Source: UBA11591 sp040220895
GTDB taxonomy: Bacteria > Bacteroidota > Bacteroidia > Flavobacteriales_E > Vicingaceae
NCBI GenBank assembly: GCA_040220895.1
Contig: JAVJVY010000019.1
Coordinates: 1-64,000, forward strand
Direction: 5' to 3'
Length of the DNA stretch: 64,000 nucleotides
Positions 53,346 through 63,900 of the stretch are shown here, in pieces. Every line of letters begins with the position of its first letter. Within the stretch, counting starts at the first letter, position 1. The position numbers were made by a program, and so were the translations under genes. The notes beneath the pieces are model-generated. The model saw only the letters and a program-made list of their open reading frames with translations. It searched no databases and was not told the DNA's origin.

Positions 53346-53882
53346 TTAGCCCTCGGCTCCTTCTGCAGGAATAACGTTGGCATAGATTTTTAAAACCGTG
53401 GTTTCAGGTTCGGTATTAGCCGTAATAGTAACCGATTTCGACTGCTTAAAAGTTTGGTTACCAGGGCTGTAAACAACCTTAATTTCACCGGATGCTCCCG
53501 GTTCGATTGGCTCTTTCGGATATTCGGGTACAGTACAACCACAAGATCCTTTCGCATTGGTTATAACTAAAGGCTCCTTACCGGTATTAGTGAATTTAAA
53601 GATCTTTTCGTTTTCGGTTTGCTGATCTATATCACCAAAATCGTAGTCGTATTCGTTAAATACCACAAGCGTTTTTGGGCGATCTGCGGCGATCGGGTCG
53701 TTTGGTGTGACATCAATGCTGGTTGAAGGAGTCGTTGCAACTGCCGACGAGGTAGCCGGTTTCATTACTTCAGCGGTGTCATCACTCATAGTTGAGTTTC
53801 CGGATTCCCCCTTCATAAAGGTATTAATGATCAAGGTAACGGCAATAAGCGCCATCAAGGCAATTTTAAGATTCTCTTTCAT
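53346..53882 (-). CDS. DUF1573 protein (third copy)
   Basis: 178 residues with an uncleaved or signal-like N-terminus MKENLKIALMALIAVTLIIN and a Ser/Thr/Ala-rich linker (30-65) before the DUF1573 domain. The core has FTNTGKEPLVITNAKGSCGC and TVPEYPKEPIEPGASGEIKV, much like the gene at 36017 and less like that at 35602. Separate location from the pair at 35.6-36.5 kb but a clear paralogue. Confidence 0.88.
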   Translation of the reverse strand: MKENLKIALMALIAVTLIINTFMKGESGNSTMSDDTAEVMKPATSSAVATTPSTSIDVTPNDPIAADRPKTLVVFNEYDYDFGDIDQQTENEKIFKFTNTGKEPLVITNAKGSCGCTVPEYPKEPIEPGASGEIKVVYSPGNQTFKQSKSVTITANTEPETTVLKIYANVIPAEGAEG

Positions 53883-53900
53883 GTTGGTTAATTAGGTGTG

Positions 53901-53908
53901 CAAATATA
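53901..53908 (-). promoter_or_regulatory. TAnnTTTG -7 element of the third DUF1573 gene
   Basis: TATATTTG on the minus strand, 19 bases before the ATG. The -33 is weak (TTAA-like). Confidence 0.5.
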
Positions 53909-53923
53909 CGTATGAAAACACAA

Positions 53924-55492
53924 TCATTTAAATGATAATTCATCCCAATTGAATTCATTGTCATTTAGAACGCGCAGAGCTTCATCGATGATCAATTGCT
54001 CCTTATTCATTATGCGATGATAAGCATAGTCATCCCAGACATAACGTCCAATAAAGGCCATGAGTTGCCTTTTCAGTGGTAAATTATATTCCGGACCCAG
54101 GTCCTCGGATATGATTGATTCATTTTTCAGGTAATACAAGAAACCCTCTGTAAGTTGTAAAGAAATATCCTGATCTCTCCAAAGTTCATTTTCGTTTGAA
54201 TAATTCGATAAAAGCGTTCTGTTATCCTCTGAGAATTGCATCGAAAAATCTACAAAGGCCGTCGTTTTAAAAATCTTTTGCAAGGGCTCGCTGAGCAATA
54301 CTGAATCGGCTGCGACAAAGACGTCCGGTAAAATTCCTCCACCTCCGTACACGTTGCGGCCATGTTCAGTTTTAAACAGCAATTCTTTCGGGAAGTTGGC
54401 CGAGTCTAAATGAAACATCTCTCCTTTTTCAAATCGTTCGGTTATTTCGTGGTCATAAGTGTCTTTAGAATCCCCGTATTCTTTCTGAATGCAGCGGCCA
54501 CTGGGTGTGTAATATTTGGAGGTGGTCAATCGAATGACCGATCCGTCGGAAAGGGTATAGGGCTTCATCACCAATCCTTTGCCGTAAGTTCTTCTTCCCA
54601 AAATTACACCGCGGTCCCTGTCTTGAATGGCACCGGCAAATATTTCACTGGCCGAAGCGCTGCCTTCGTTAACCAAAACCACCAATTTTCCTTGTTGAAA
54701 AGATCCTTTCGAACTGGACTTGAATACCTGTTCAGACTGCCTCAGTCCTTTGGTTCTCACTATTTCTGTGCGCCCGTCCAGGAATTCGTCGGCCAGGTCA
54801 ACAGCCGACATCAAATAACCACCACCGTTGTCTCTTAGATCAATGATCAACCTATCTCCGCCCTGGTTGGATATGTCTTTCATGGCCGTTTTGAATTCGT
54901 CCATCGTGTTTTTAGAAAATCGGTTAATCTTTATGTAACCGGTGTGGTCGTCAATCATATAACTGACATCCACGGAATTGATGGGTATTTTATCTCTTTT
55001 AATAGGGAATACCTGATTATTCGCAATTCCCCTGCGTTTAACGGTGAGATTGACCAAGGTCCCGTGTTTACCCCGCAGAATGTTAATAATATCGGCATCC
55101 GACATAGAAGCGCCGCTGATTACTTTCTCATCGGCCTTAATGATGCGATCTCCTGAACGTATGCCGGACAAAGCTGACGGACCACCGGGGATGACCGTGA
55201 CCACCAATACGGTATCATGATATAAGTCAAACTGTATGCCAATTCCTTCGTACTCGCCTTTGAGTGACTCATTCATTTGTTTAACCTTTTCCGAAGGTAT
55301 GTACATGGAATGCGGGTCAAGTTCCGCCAACATGGTGATGATGGCCTGTTCCGAAAGGGCATCAAAATCAAAGGAATCCACGTATGAAAAACGCAGAATG
55401 TTATAGAACTCAAGCAGCTTGTCGGTAGGTTGTTGTGAAAATGCCGTGAGACTGCAGATAAACAATACCAAGGTGGGAAGTAGTTTCTTCAC
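53924..55492 (-). CDS. S41 family C-terminal processing peptidase
   Basis: A periplasmic serine protease of 522 residues. GTG start at 55492 gives MKKLLPTLVLFICSLTAFSQ, a clear signal peptide. A PDZ domain fills about 80-165 (YEGIGIQFD, IPGGPSALSGIRSGDRI). The catalytic dyad is Ser280 in NEGSASASE and Lys305 in YGKG, 25 residues apart as in CtpA/Tsp. A 120-residue C-terminal extension follows. Such proteases trim the C-termini of exported proteins. Next upstream gene, a T9SS cargo, is divergent. Confidence 0.93.
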   Translation of the reverse strand: MKKLLPTLVLFICSLTAFSQQPTDKLLEFYNILRFSYVDSFDFDALSEQAIITMLAELDPHSMYIPSEKVKQMNESLKGEYEGIGIQFDLYHDTVLVVTVIPGGPSALSGIRSGDRIIKADEKVISGASMSDADIINILRGKHGTLVNLTVKRRGIANNQVFPIKRDKIPINSVDVSYMIDDHTGYIKINRFSKNTMDEFKTAMKDISNQGGDRLIIDLRDNGGGYLMSAVDLADEFLDGRTEIVRTKGLRQSEQVFKSSSKGSFQQGKLVVLVNEGSASASEIFAGAIQDRDRGVILGRRTYGKGLVMKPYTLSDGSVIRLTTSKYYTPSGRCIQKEYGDSKDTYDHEITERFEKGEMFHLDSANFPKELLFKTEHGRNVYGGGGILPDVFVAADSVLLSEPLQKIFKTTAFVDFSMQFSEDNRTLLSNYSNENELWRDQDISLQLTEGFLYYLKNESIISEDLGPEYNLPLKRQLMAFIGRYVWDDYAYHRIMNKEQLIIDEALRVLNDNEFNWDELSFK

Positions 55493-55643
55493 AATACCAA
55501 ATTACTTTTTTCTGCTTGAATTCAATTTATGGATCGGAAAGCCGTTCATATAAAAAATATTCCCTTTCATATATCCAATGGGGAAAGTTGTAACCTTAAG
55601 TGCTTGTTATATTAGTTTCGGTTGGATTAAACCGCAAGTTGTT

Positions 55644-57827
55644 ATGAATCATAACGTTTTACTCTTAGTGCCTTTAATACTTTGTTTTCACTTAACAACC
55701 AGGGCAACTCATACCTCTGGCGGAGAACTCTATTATGTTTGGCAGAATGATAGTACTTACGAAGTTACCGTTATGTTTTTCAGGCATTGCACCGGTTTCA
55801 CGGCAGGTGCTCCTACCACAATTAGCCTAATAGTTTCTTCTGATTCGCTTAATCAGACTCAAACAGTTGTCTTACCAAGATTGGCCATTACTGGTTCTTC
55901 CGTCCCGCCGCTATTGCCTACCAACGTGTACAATTGCTTTCCCAATGCCACGCTGTGCGTAGAAGAATTCGCCTATAGGGGTGATGTTGTTTTACAAGCC
56001 AGAACCAGGGATTGGAAATTGAGTTATGAAGTGTGCTGCCGACCTGTTGAAGTAGATAACTTGGCTAATGGTACTTCCACCACTTTCAGAATTGAGGCCG
56101 GTATCAACAACCTTGATTTTCAGGATAGCGTGCATCAAAATACATCTCCTATTTGGCATACCAGAAGACCTAATGTGCCGGGTCATTTGAGCGATACGCT
56201 GTTCAATTACCCAGTGTGGAATGTTTGTGAATGGAAAGATTATTCAATTAACCAGAGTGCCTTTGAATACCAAGGTGATTCCGTCGTCTATGAATTAGTG
56301 GATTTCCACCAGGATTCTTTTTTAGTAAATGGATCACTCTTGACTTACAGTGCTCCTTACGCTGATACCTTTGTCATTCCTTTTGATACGAGTAAACCGC
56401 TGTTCATTGACCCTAATACGGGTATTGTGAGCTATTCTCCCGTGACTCCGCCCAATTTAAGTTCAACGGGAAATTTAAAATTGTTTCAGTTTGCTATAAA
56501 AGCTACCGAATACCGTTATGATTCATTCCTGGTTAGTGGGAACATGGTATGGGAAGCCAGGCCCATGGGATATCTTATTCGCAACATCCAAACAATCACA
56601 ACTGACTCTTCGTTGTGTCCCGAACCTAATCCTTTTGGTAGTGCTTCAAGTCAAAGCATTTCTGATTTGAATTGCAACGACAGTTTGATTGAATTTGATT
56701 TGAAAAAGAATATTATTTGCGCTAGTATGGATGCAGATGCCTCGTGTTTCCATATGATCGACACCATTACAAATGACACAATTGCCTTGGACAGTGCCTG
56801 GATTCAAGATTGTTTCAGGTCAGGGGAAGGATACAAGGTTCGAATACGACCTGTCATGCCATTGCCTTATGGTGTTTACTGGTTAACCTTTAAAGTGGGT
56901 AATGACAGCAACACGGCAATTTCATCGTGTCAGGTAGGAATCAAACCCTATAATGACACCCTGATACTTGTACTTGACTCCATTCCCACAGGAGTCATGC
57001 TTGGTGATTATATTTTTGGAACTACTTATGACAATAAGGTCACCTTGATATGCAGATCAACTAAATTCCTTATCAACCTGAGCGAAGAAGTTAATTGTTC
57101 GTCAATATCAGGAAACTTTAGTGATTTTCTGCTTGTCAATAACAGCGTCTCTCCTCCTGATAGTGTGCCGATCTCTTTGATTTCTCCTTTAGGTTGTAAT
57201 GACAACTCAACTAGTCAAATCGAAGTAACTTCCAGTAATCCATTTAATCCAGGGCTCTATACGTTATATTTGATAAAGGGAAGTGATGGCAATACCCTTT
57301 TAACCAATTGCGGTGAGGAATGGCCGCTTATGTCTATACCCATTCAGGTTGAGGGATTTAGTATTAGTCTTGGGCCCGACCGAGTTTTTTGTCTGGGTCA
57401 GACTGTTGCGGCACTTTTAACTGCTCCGAGTGGTTTTTCCAGTTATAAATGGAGCACCGGATCTAGTAGTAGAAACCTTTGGGTTTACTCGCCAGGTACT
57501 TATTGGGTGGAAGTCGTTGATTTTGATGGTTGCCCCGGTACAGATACAATACAGGTGAAACAGATAAGTTGCGTGGGTATTGAAAGTTCATCAATTGACG
57601 GTTTTAATGTCTACCCTAATCCATTTCACGATCAGATCTTCGTTTCGCATGGAACCATAAAAACGGCTGATATCGAAATACTTACTATTTATGGTAAACT
57701 GCTCCTGCAACATAACAACTTCCCAATGGGTGAAGGACTTGAAATCGGTCATTATCCGGCTGGTATTTATTTCCTCAAAGTGACGAACGGGTCAGAGGTT
57801 ATCTTAAAAAAACTAGTGAAGGAGTAG
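55644..57827 (+). CDS. T9SS-sorted surface protein
   Basis: 727 residues from ATG 55644 (MNHNVLLLVPLILCFHLTTRA), which gives a signal peptide; an upstream ATG at 55578 is unlikely. The N-terminal domain begins HTSGGELYYVWQNDSTYEV, a pattern common at the start of large Bacteroidota adhesin-like proteins. The centre is beta-rich and Ser/Thr/Asn-rich with many Cys, and SLGPDRVFCLGQTVA is an Ig-like module at about 595. The last 80 residues form a type A T9SS sorting domain: FNVYPNPFHDQIFV, IEILTIYGKLLLQ, YPAGIYFLKVTNG. It should be secreted and anchored by the type IX system. Confidence 0.88.
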   Translation: MNHNVLLLVPLILCFHLTTRATHTSGGELYYVWQNDSTYEVTVMFFRHCTGFTAGAPTTISLIVSSDSLNQTQTVVLPRLAITGSSVPPLLPTNVYNCFPNATLCVEEFAYRGDVVLQARTRDWKLSYEVCCRPVEVDNLANGTSTTFRIEAGINNLDFQDSVHQNTSPIWHTRRPNVPGHLSDTLFNYPVWNVCEWKDYSINQSAFEYQGDSVVYELVDFHQDSFLVNGSLLTYSAPYADTFVIPFDTSKPLFIDPNTGIVSYSPVTPPNLSSTGNLKLFQFAIKATEYRYDSFLVSGNMVWEARPMGYLIRNIQTITTDSSLCPEPNPFGSASSQSISDLNCNDSLIEFDLKKNIICASMDADASCFHMIDTITNDTIALDSAWIQDCFRSGEGYKVRIRPVMPLPYGVYWLTFKVGNDSNTAISSCQVGIKPYNDTLILVLDSIPTGVMLGDYIFGTTYDNKVTLICRSTKFLINLSEEVNCSSISGNFSDFLLVNNSVSPPDSVPISLISPLGCNDNSTSQIEVTSSNPFNPGLYTLYLIKGSDGNTLLTNCGEEWPLMSIPIQVEGFSISLGPDRVFCLGQTVAALLTAPSGFSSYKWSTGSSSRNLWVYSPGTYWVEVVDFDGCPGTDTIQVKQISCVGIESSSIDGFNVYPNPFHDQIFVSHGTIKTADIEILTIYGKLLLQHNNFPMGEGLEIGHYPAGIYFLKVTNGSEVILKKLVKE

Positions 57828-57853
57828 TAATTTTAAATGGATTTTTTTGGGTC

Positions 57854-59896
57854 TTACCTACGACTCCCAATATCTTTCTCAAATCCAATGACCCTGAATT
57901 CTGTTCGCCGGTTTAATTGCCTGCCTTCGGGGTTGTCGCTGCCGTCGGCCTTTTTATTTGGAGCAATGGGTTTGGTTTTACCATAGCCCTTGGCCACCAT
58001 GCGATTTCTGGAAATCCCTTTTTGCCTCAGGTAACTAACAACGGACTCCGCTCTTTTTTGCGAAAGCCTGATGTTGTATTCGCTGCTCCCCTTTGCGTCG
58101 GTGTGTGAGCTGATTTCAACGATGATGTCTGAATTTAAGAGCAACAATTCCAGCAAAAAGCTGTCAATGGCCAATTTAGCTTTGGAAGTTAATGACCAAT
58201 CATCAAAGTCGTAATAGATGTTCTTTAATACAATGGCCTCTTCAGTGATCTTTTGAAGGCGAATGGTATCCATTTCATTGTAAAGCCGCTGCTTTTCGTC
58301 CCGTGGAATTTTCAAGGTCTTTTTAAAATGATCTTTTGATTCAACGATCAACAAATAATTAAGATCCCTGAGCACTTTAAGTGTAAATCGGCCCCGCGAA
58401 TCGACCGATACGGTTTTGATAAGCGACGTGTCGCCGGTTTCGGTATCGCGTATGTATACGTCAATGGTTGCCTTAGTAAGCCTTTCTTCGTTCTCCTCAC
58501 CATCACTTAACAACTGTGCCTGGTAATTAAAGATTTTGTATTCGTCATGTTCGAAGTGGTAGATGTCGTCACAGCAGGTGGGATTTTTCAATGCAATTCC
58601 ACCTAACCTGTTCGATGTTAAGTAACCTTCCTTTGGATTCTCGCCATAAATTAAGTAAAGGTCATCGGCTGGAGAGTTGAACGGCATTCTCAGGTTTTCA
58701 ACTTCTTTTATCCACTTACTTTTTTGACCGTATGCCTTAAAAATATCCATTGCTCCAAATCCAGGATGGCCATCAGAACTGAAGTAGAGTGCGTTGCTTT
58801 CGATGTCGTAAAATGGTGTGATCTCATCCCCTGGAGTATTTATTCTCGTTCCACAATTACGAGGTGTGGTGAATACTCCGTTTTTAAGTTCACTATACCA
58901 TAAATCCAGTCCGCCCTTGCCTCCGGGTCTGTCAGAAGAAAAATACATGATGTCATGACCTTTTTTTGGGTCAATGCCAATGCTGGGCTGGGTATTGGTA
59001 TATTTTTTATGATTGATCTCTCCATTCACCTTGACCGGCTCATTCCAAGCCCCGTCATGGTATTGAGAAACATAAATTTGACAGATGGTCTTGTATTTCC
59101 AGTTTTTATGGCATCGGGTAAAATAGATCTTGTCACCTGATGGATTCAAGGTGAGATTTGCAACATCTTTGTCTTTTGCATTGATTCCACCGGTGATCTC
59201 ACCCTTTTGTATCCAGGCGTCATTTTCCAAGCTTGCTTTAAAAAGTCGCATATGGTGAATAGAGGTATCTTGGTAAAGACTGTCTTGGTAGTGGATAACC
59301 GTATCGATTTGAAGCGAAGAATAGATCAGCTCATTTGACGACAGTGGATAAGGCGATGATTCGTTATACGCGAAATTTACCCTTTCAAGGTGATCGACAA
59401 ACACACCTTTTGCCAGGGTATCATTCGACAGGGCCATCTCACAACCTTCTATCTTTATCTTACTCATCTTACGATAGTATGCCGCGTCTTTTCCTTTTCG
59501 ATATTTTTTGCGAAAAACCTTGAAGTCATCGAGCGCTTTTTGATGATTTCCCCGGCACATGAGCATTTCGGCGCGGTTGTAAAGGGCTAGCAGATTTTTT
59601 TCAGGGTCTGATTGATAAGTGTGGTTGAACCATAGTTCGGCCTGCTCATAGTTACGGGCTTTTAGGTAAGCCAAGGCCAGTCGCATCATCGCTTCTTGAT
59701 CCGTGCTTTTTTGTTGCAAATATTTTTCCAAATAAGCAATCTCGGTGTAGGCATCACCCTTGCGATGTGCATGTTTGGCAGCACTCTTTAATTGACCGGC
59801 TTTGTACCCAAAATCATAGTACTCCTGAGCGACCCCAAAAAGAGGTAAAAGAAATACAAGCGCAAAAGCGACGTATGAAGAACTAGAATCGCTCAC
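57854..59896 (-). CDS. OmpA-family protein with TPR and PD40 repeats
   Basis: 680 residues from GTG 59896, which overlaps porP by 14 bases; an ATG at 59944 would overlap it by 62 bases. The signal segment is YVAFALVFLLPLFGVAQ. Domains in order: TPR helices (about 30-120), PD40/WD40-like beta-propeller repeats with IYFTRCHKNW, IMYFSSDRPGGKGG and ALYFSSDGHPGFGAMDIF, a CarboxypepD_reg-like segment, and a C-terminal OmpA peptidoglycan-binding domain with YYDFDDWSLTSKAK, SSHTDAKGSSEYN and RRTEFRV. Typical partner of PorP/SprF and T9SS surface proteins. The start codon is uncertain. Confidence 0.88.
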   Translation of the reverse strand: MSDSSSSYVAFALVFLLPLFGVAQEYYDFGYKAGQLKSAAKHAHRKGDAYTEIAYLEKYLQQKSTDQEAMMRLALAYLKARNYEQAELWFNHTYQSDPEKNLLALYNRAEMLMCRGNHQKALDDFKVFRKKYRKGKDAAYYRKMSKIKIEGCEMALSNDTLAKGVFVDHLERVNFAYNESSPYPLSSNELIYSSLQIDTVIHYQDSLYQDTSIHHMRLFKASLENDAWIQKGEITGGINAKDKDVANLTLNPSGDKIYFTRCHKNWKYKTICQIYVSQYHDGAWNEPVKVNGEINHKKYTNTQPSIGIDPKKGHDIMYFSSDRPGGKGGLDLWYSELKNGVFTTPRNCGTRINTPGDEITPFYDIESNALYFSSDGHPGFGAMDIFKAYGQKSKWIKEVENLRMPFNSPADDLYLIYGENPKEGYLTSNRLGGIALKNPTCCDDIYHFEHDEYKIFNYQAQLLSDGEENEERLTKATIDVYIRDTETGDTSLIKTVSVDSRGRFTLKVLRDLNYLLIVESKDHFKKTLKIPRDEKQRLYNEMDTIRLQKITEEAIVLKNIYYDFDDWSLTSKAKLAIDSFLLELLLLNSDIIVEISSHTDAKGSSEYNIRLSQKRAESVVSYLRQKGISRNRMVAKGYGKTKPIAPNKKADGSDNPEGRQLNRRTEFRVIGFEKDIGSRR

Positions 59897-60902
59897 AAGG
59901 AATGGCTGCGTGTTTTGGTATGGTATTAGGGGCGGTGTAAACAAGTGATAGCTCGAAAGCGCCTTTGCTCTCTGTCGCCAGGTTTAAATTGGAAATGTTT
60001 ATATCATAAGAAAGTGCTGTTCGCCAATGTCCGTGAATGATGCCTATCATTGGGATGATCGCATCGGCATTCCGCTCGTATCCCGTTCTGGCATACAATC
60101 CGAAAAATGCTTCTCGAATAATCACAGATTGCCCTGAATAGGCTTTCCCATAAATAAAACCCGCCATGAAGGAATTAGCCCTGTTTTGTCCGTTCATCGA
60201 CATCTCTGGAAGGAAATAGCGCTTCCTTGATACTTTTACCCGTGCATTGGCGTGTATAACTTGCCGGGTTTTCAGCCTTGAAACAGCTCCGTTAAATGAT
60301 TCATTTGCTTGATTTAAATGAAAAAGTGCAAAGCCCACAGAGGGTTGAATTCCGGGAAGATCTAGTGTCCAATTAACTCCAGCTCCCACATCAAAATAAT
60401 TGATACTTCGATTATTAAAACCGTTCTCAAAGTTGTTGAGTTGGCCATTAAAATAACCTACCGACTGATCCCATTGTTCGGGAAAAGTAAGGTTAGAGGC
60501 ATCGAAGTATTTGAAGACCAGGCCGGGTTGAATTCCGAACATCAATGTACTCCTACCATTTTCAATGTGGTAAGACAGATTTAAATAAATTTTGGAATGC
60601 GTCAATCCGGCGCGTCCCGACCGATCCTGTGCCATGATTATACCCGCATTGATGCGCTTGCTGTACAGGTAGAACTTACGATCAAAAAAACCCATAGAAG
60701 TTACGTAGGGATCGGCTATCGAACGCCATTGATCGCGATGCATGATACCGGCTCGCCAGTCTCCATAAAAATTGCCCGAAAGAGCCGGATTCAGAAAAGA
60801 AGAAGGGGTGGAAAATTGGGAAAAATGAATGTCCTGAGCCTGTATAAATACAGGACTCAATAATGCAACCAAAAAGAAGCCTATTTTACCGAAGCGATTC
60901 AT
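59883..60902 (-). CDS. PorP/SprF family T9SS-associated outer-membrane protein
   Basis: 339 residues with signal peptide MNRFGKIGFFLVALLSPVFI and cleavage near QAQ. The family start QDIHFSQFSTPSSFLNPALSG is clear (two pieces), followed by GDWRAGIMHRDQWRSI and a 14-strand-type barrel of alternating residues. PorP/SprF proteins are needed for secretion of large adhesins such as SprB in flavobacteria. It is co-transcribed with the OmpA-type gene and divergent from a PKD-repeat giant, which is the likely substrate. Confidence 0.9.
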   Translation of the reverse strand: MNRFGKIGFFLVALLSPVFIQAQDIHFSQFSTPSSFLNPALSGNFYGDWRAGIMHRDQWRSIADPYVTSMGFFDRKFYLYSKRINAGIIMAQDRSGRAGLTHSKIYLNLSYHIENGRSTLMFGIQPGLVFKYFDASNLTFPEQWDQSVGYFNGQLNNFENGFNNRSINYFDVGAGVNWTLDLPGIQPSVGFALFHLNQANESFNGAVSRLKTRQVIHANARVKVSRKRYFLPEMSMNGQNRANSFMAGFIYGKAYSGQSVIIREAFFGLYARTGYERNADAIIPMIGIIHGHWRTALSYDINISNLNLATESKGAFELSLVYTAPNTIPKHAAIPCERF

Positions 60903-60984
60903 TTAAATCAAATTAAAGTCTTTTTTCTCAAACAACTTTTGATCCTTTAAATTCGTCTTACGTTTTAAACCTATATACATACCA

Positions 60985-63900
60985 CTGAAGAGCCTCATAA
61001 CCCTATTGTTTACCGCCCTGAGTGCGTGCATTTTGGTTGCCCAACCGGTAGCCAATTTCAGCAGTAGTAAGTCCTCGGGATGTAGTCCCCTGACGGCTGT
61101 GCAGTTTCTTGACCTTTCCACAGGAAGTCCAACATCTTGGGTGTGGAAGCGCAACGGCGTGCAGTTCTCAACTTTACAAAATCCTACTGCCACTTTCACC
61201 TCTCCCGGATCCTATGTTATCAATCTTACGGCCAGCAATTCATCGGGTTCGTCTTCCACCAGTCAGACCATCACGGTTTTTACCAATCCCACGTCCAATT
61301 TTTCTGCTACTTCTGCAACCGCCGGGTGTAATCCGCTTACGGTGGCTTTTCAGGACAACTCCACCTCTTCAACTTCAGCCATTGCAAGCAGACTCTGGTC
61401 ATTTGGCGATGGTGGTCAAAGCGCCTTGACCAACCCAAACCATACCTACACCCTTTCGGGAATTTTCCCGGTTAGCCTGAAGGTTATTGATGGAAATGGA
61501 TGCGAGGATACCAAGCAAATTCCAAATTACATCCAGGTCTACCCTTTGCCCAATGTCTCCTTTTCCAGCAATTCAGTCCGACAGTCTTGCGCGCCTCCCC
61601 TCACCATCGCTTTTAACAACAATTCCACCGGCACAGGCACCTTGACTTATCAGTGGAATTTTGGAGATGGAACGGGCTCGACGGCTGCAAGCCCAAGTCA
61701 CACGTATAATGCATATGGTACGTTCAATGTAAAACTCGTTGTTACCGATAACAACGCCTGTTCGGATTCGGTTGTTTTGAATGCTTTTGTTAAGATTCAG
61801 CCACTCATAGCGAATTTTTCTTTGTCGGATGATAGTATTTGTCTTGGAGATAGTATAAACCTGGTTCAGACCTCTTCGAATGCCGTGAGTTATACCTGGA
61901 ATTTTGGAGACCTGAGTGCAGGTAAGACGGGGTCTGTTGTGAGTCATACCTATCAGGATTCAGGCCTTTTCAACATTAGAATGATTGCGGGTATCGGAGT
62001 CAGTGGTTGCACAGATACCGCTTATAAAAATGTCTATGTACAGCAAGTGATTGCTGATTTCACTCCAAGTCAACAATATATTTGTCAACTCCCACAAACG
62101 GTTGTTTACGTTAATAATTCAATCAACGGCGATGAATTTCGATGGCACAGGGGCATTAATTGCCCGAATATACCGGGTCTTTCTTATAATTCATGTGGAA
62201 CATGGACCGGCAATCCTGTGATCCAATACAGTAGCTCAAGCAGGGGAGGTCAGAATGTAGAAGGTTTATATGCAGATACACTGATCGCCATCAGTAATTT
62301 AGGCTGCAGGGATACAGCCGTCATAGATACAAGCATCATCATCAATTTGGTCAGATCGGGTCCTATCCTGAATCAAAATTCCTTCTGCCGGCCTTTCACA
62401 ATAAATTTCAATTATGTTGATTGGCCATTTAGCCCGGTATTTCCTACCACTTCGCCCAGCCCGACTATTACCAGTTATGAATGGATCATTGACGATACCC
62501 TGTATTCATCGTTAAAGACTCCCCCGAACTTAATTCATGCCGATACTGGTTTATGGATAGGAACACTCAAAGTAGAAAACAGCCTTGGTTGCAGGGACAG
62601 CATTAGTTTTTCGTTTGCTGCAGGAGACAAGCAAATGCCCTCATTCTATATGTCATCCGACACGGTATGTGCCGATGAATTGGATACGGCCTTTGTCACC
62701 TCGCAGGACACGAGTTACATAACAGGATATCAATTTATAACCGTTCCATCTAGCCAGCAAGGAGGAAACAAGAAATTCTTTTATTTCAATCCTTCAGATA
62801 CCGGTTGGCATTCTGTAACACACGTTGTCGATCATCACGGTTGCAAGGACACCCTGGTAAAAGACAGTGCATTCTATGTGAGTGGACCCATTGTCAATAT
62901 TCTTATTTACACGCCTTTCACTTGCACCGATACCACAAAATTAAGCCTGACCAGTGATATTAGGGGAGCCTCTAAATTTATTTGGGATTTTGGGGATACC
63001 GCGGTTCCCAAAGATTCGGTGAATCATTTTCCCGTGGTGAATTATCCAAAAACAGGAAACTACATCGTCACCCTCACGGCCTACAACGGAGATAGTAGTT
63101 GCGTGGCTTCTGATTTTATCATCGTAGGTGCCTATCCGACGGCTGCCGTGTTGAGAAGTGATCTGAGCTCGACCCCCTTTAGCCCTCCACCGGGTCCGGG
63201 TGCGGGTTCTTTTGTAAATGATACCCTGGAAGGTTGTGTTCCGCTCGAGGTGAGTTTCTCGGGCATGCAAAGTCCGGGTTTGTTGTTGTGCGACTGGATC
63301 ATAGACGGCCAATTGTATCAAGGCCTCGACATTGACAGCATCATATCTTATACCTTCAACCAGCGCGGGTATTACGACATAGTATTGATTGGATACGACA
63401 CTTTAAAGAATTGTGTGGACACTGCGCGCATGGTTATCGGCGCTTATGACCCGAAGGCCGACTTTATTGGTATGCCAAACACCGGTTGTGCACCATTGAA
63501 TGCGGTGCTAAAAGACAGCTCCACTTCCCTCATCGGACTGAGGCATATCATTTGGAACGTGGCCTCTAGCCAGGATACGGGCCAGTTTTATTCCCGCACA
63601 TTTACAGGAGTCACCACCGAAGATGTTCAACTCGTTGTTATTGACAGTTTTGGCTGTCGAGATACCCTCATTAAGGAAGACTACATCAAAACCTCGAATT
63701 TTTCAATTTTCTTTTATGCCACCGGGAACAGGCAGCTTTGCACAGGTGATTCAATTGGATTTCTCGAATCCTTGTTCACACCTAACATAACTTATCTATG
63801 GCTTTTTGGTGATGGCGATTCTTCAACACTAGCGAACCCCTATCACATCTACAATGATTCGGGAACGTTTGATGTGACCCTAATTGCCAGAAATACTTCG

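Noticed and set aside
54410..54838. 142-residue plus-strand frame inside the S41 protease gene
   Set aside because: Antisense shadow of a gene with intact catalytic residues.
61109..61429. Short frames on both strands within the PKD region
   Set aside because: All lie inside one unbroken 1005-codon PKD frame that runs to the window end.
62941..63321. 126-residue minus-strand frame
   Set aside because: Antisense to a PKD domain with WDFGD; composition artefact.
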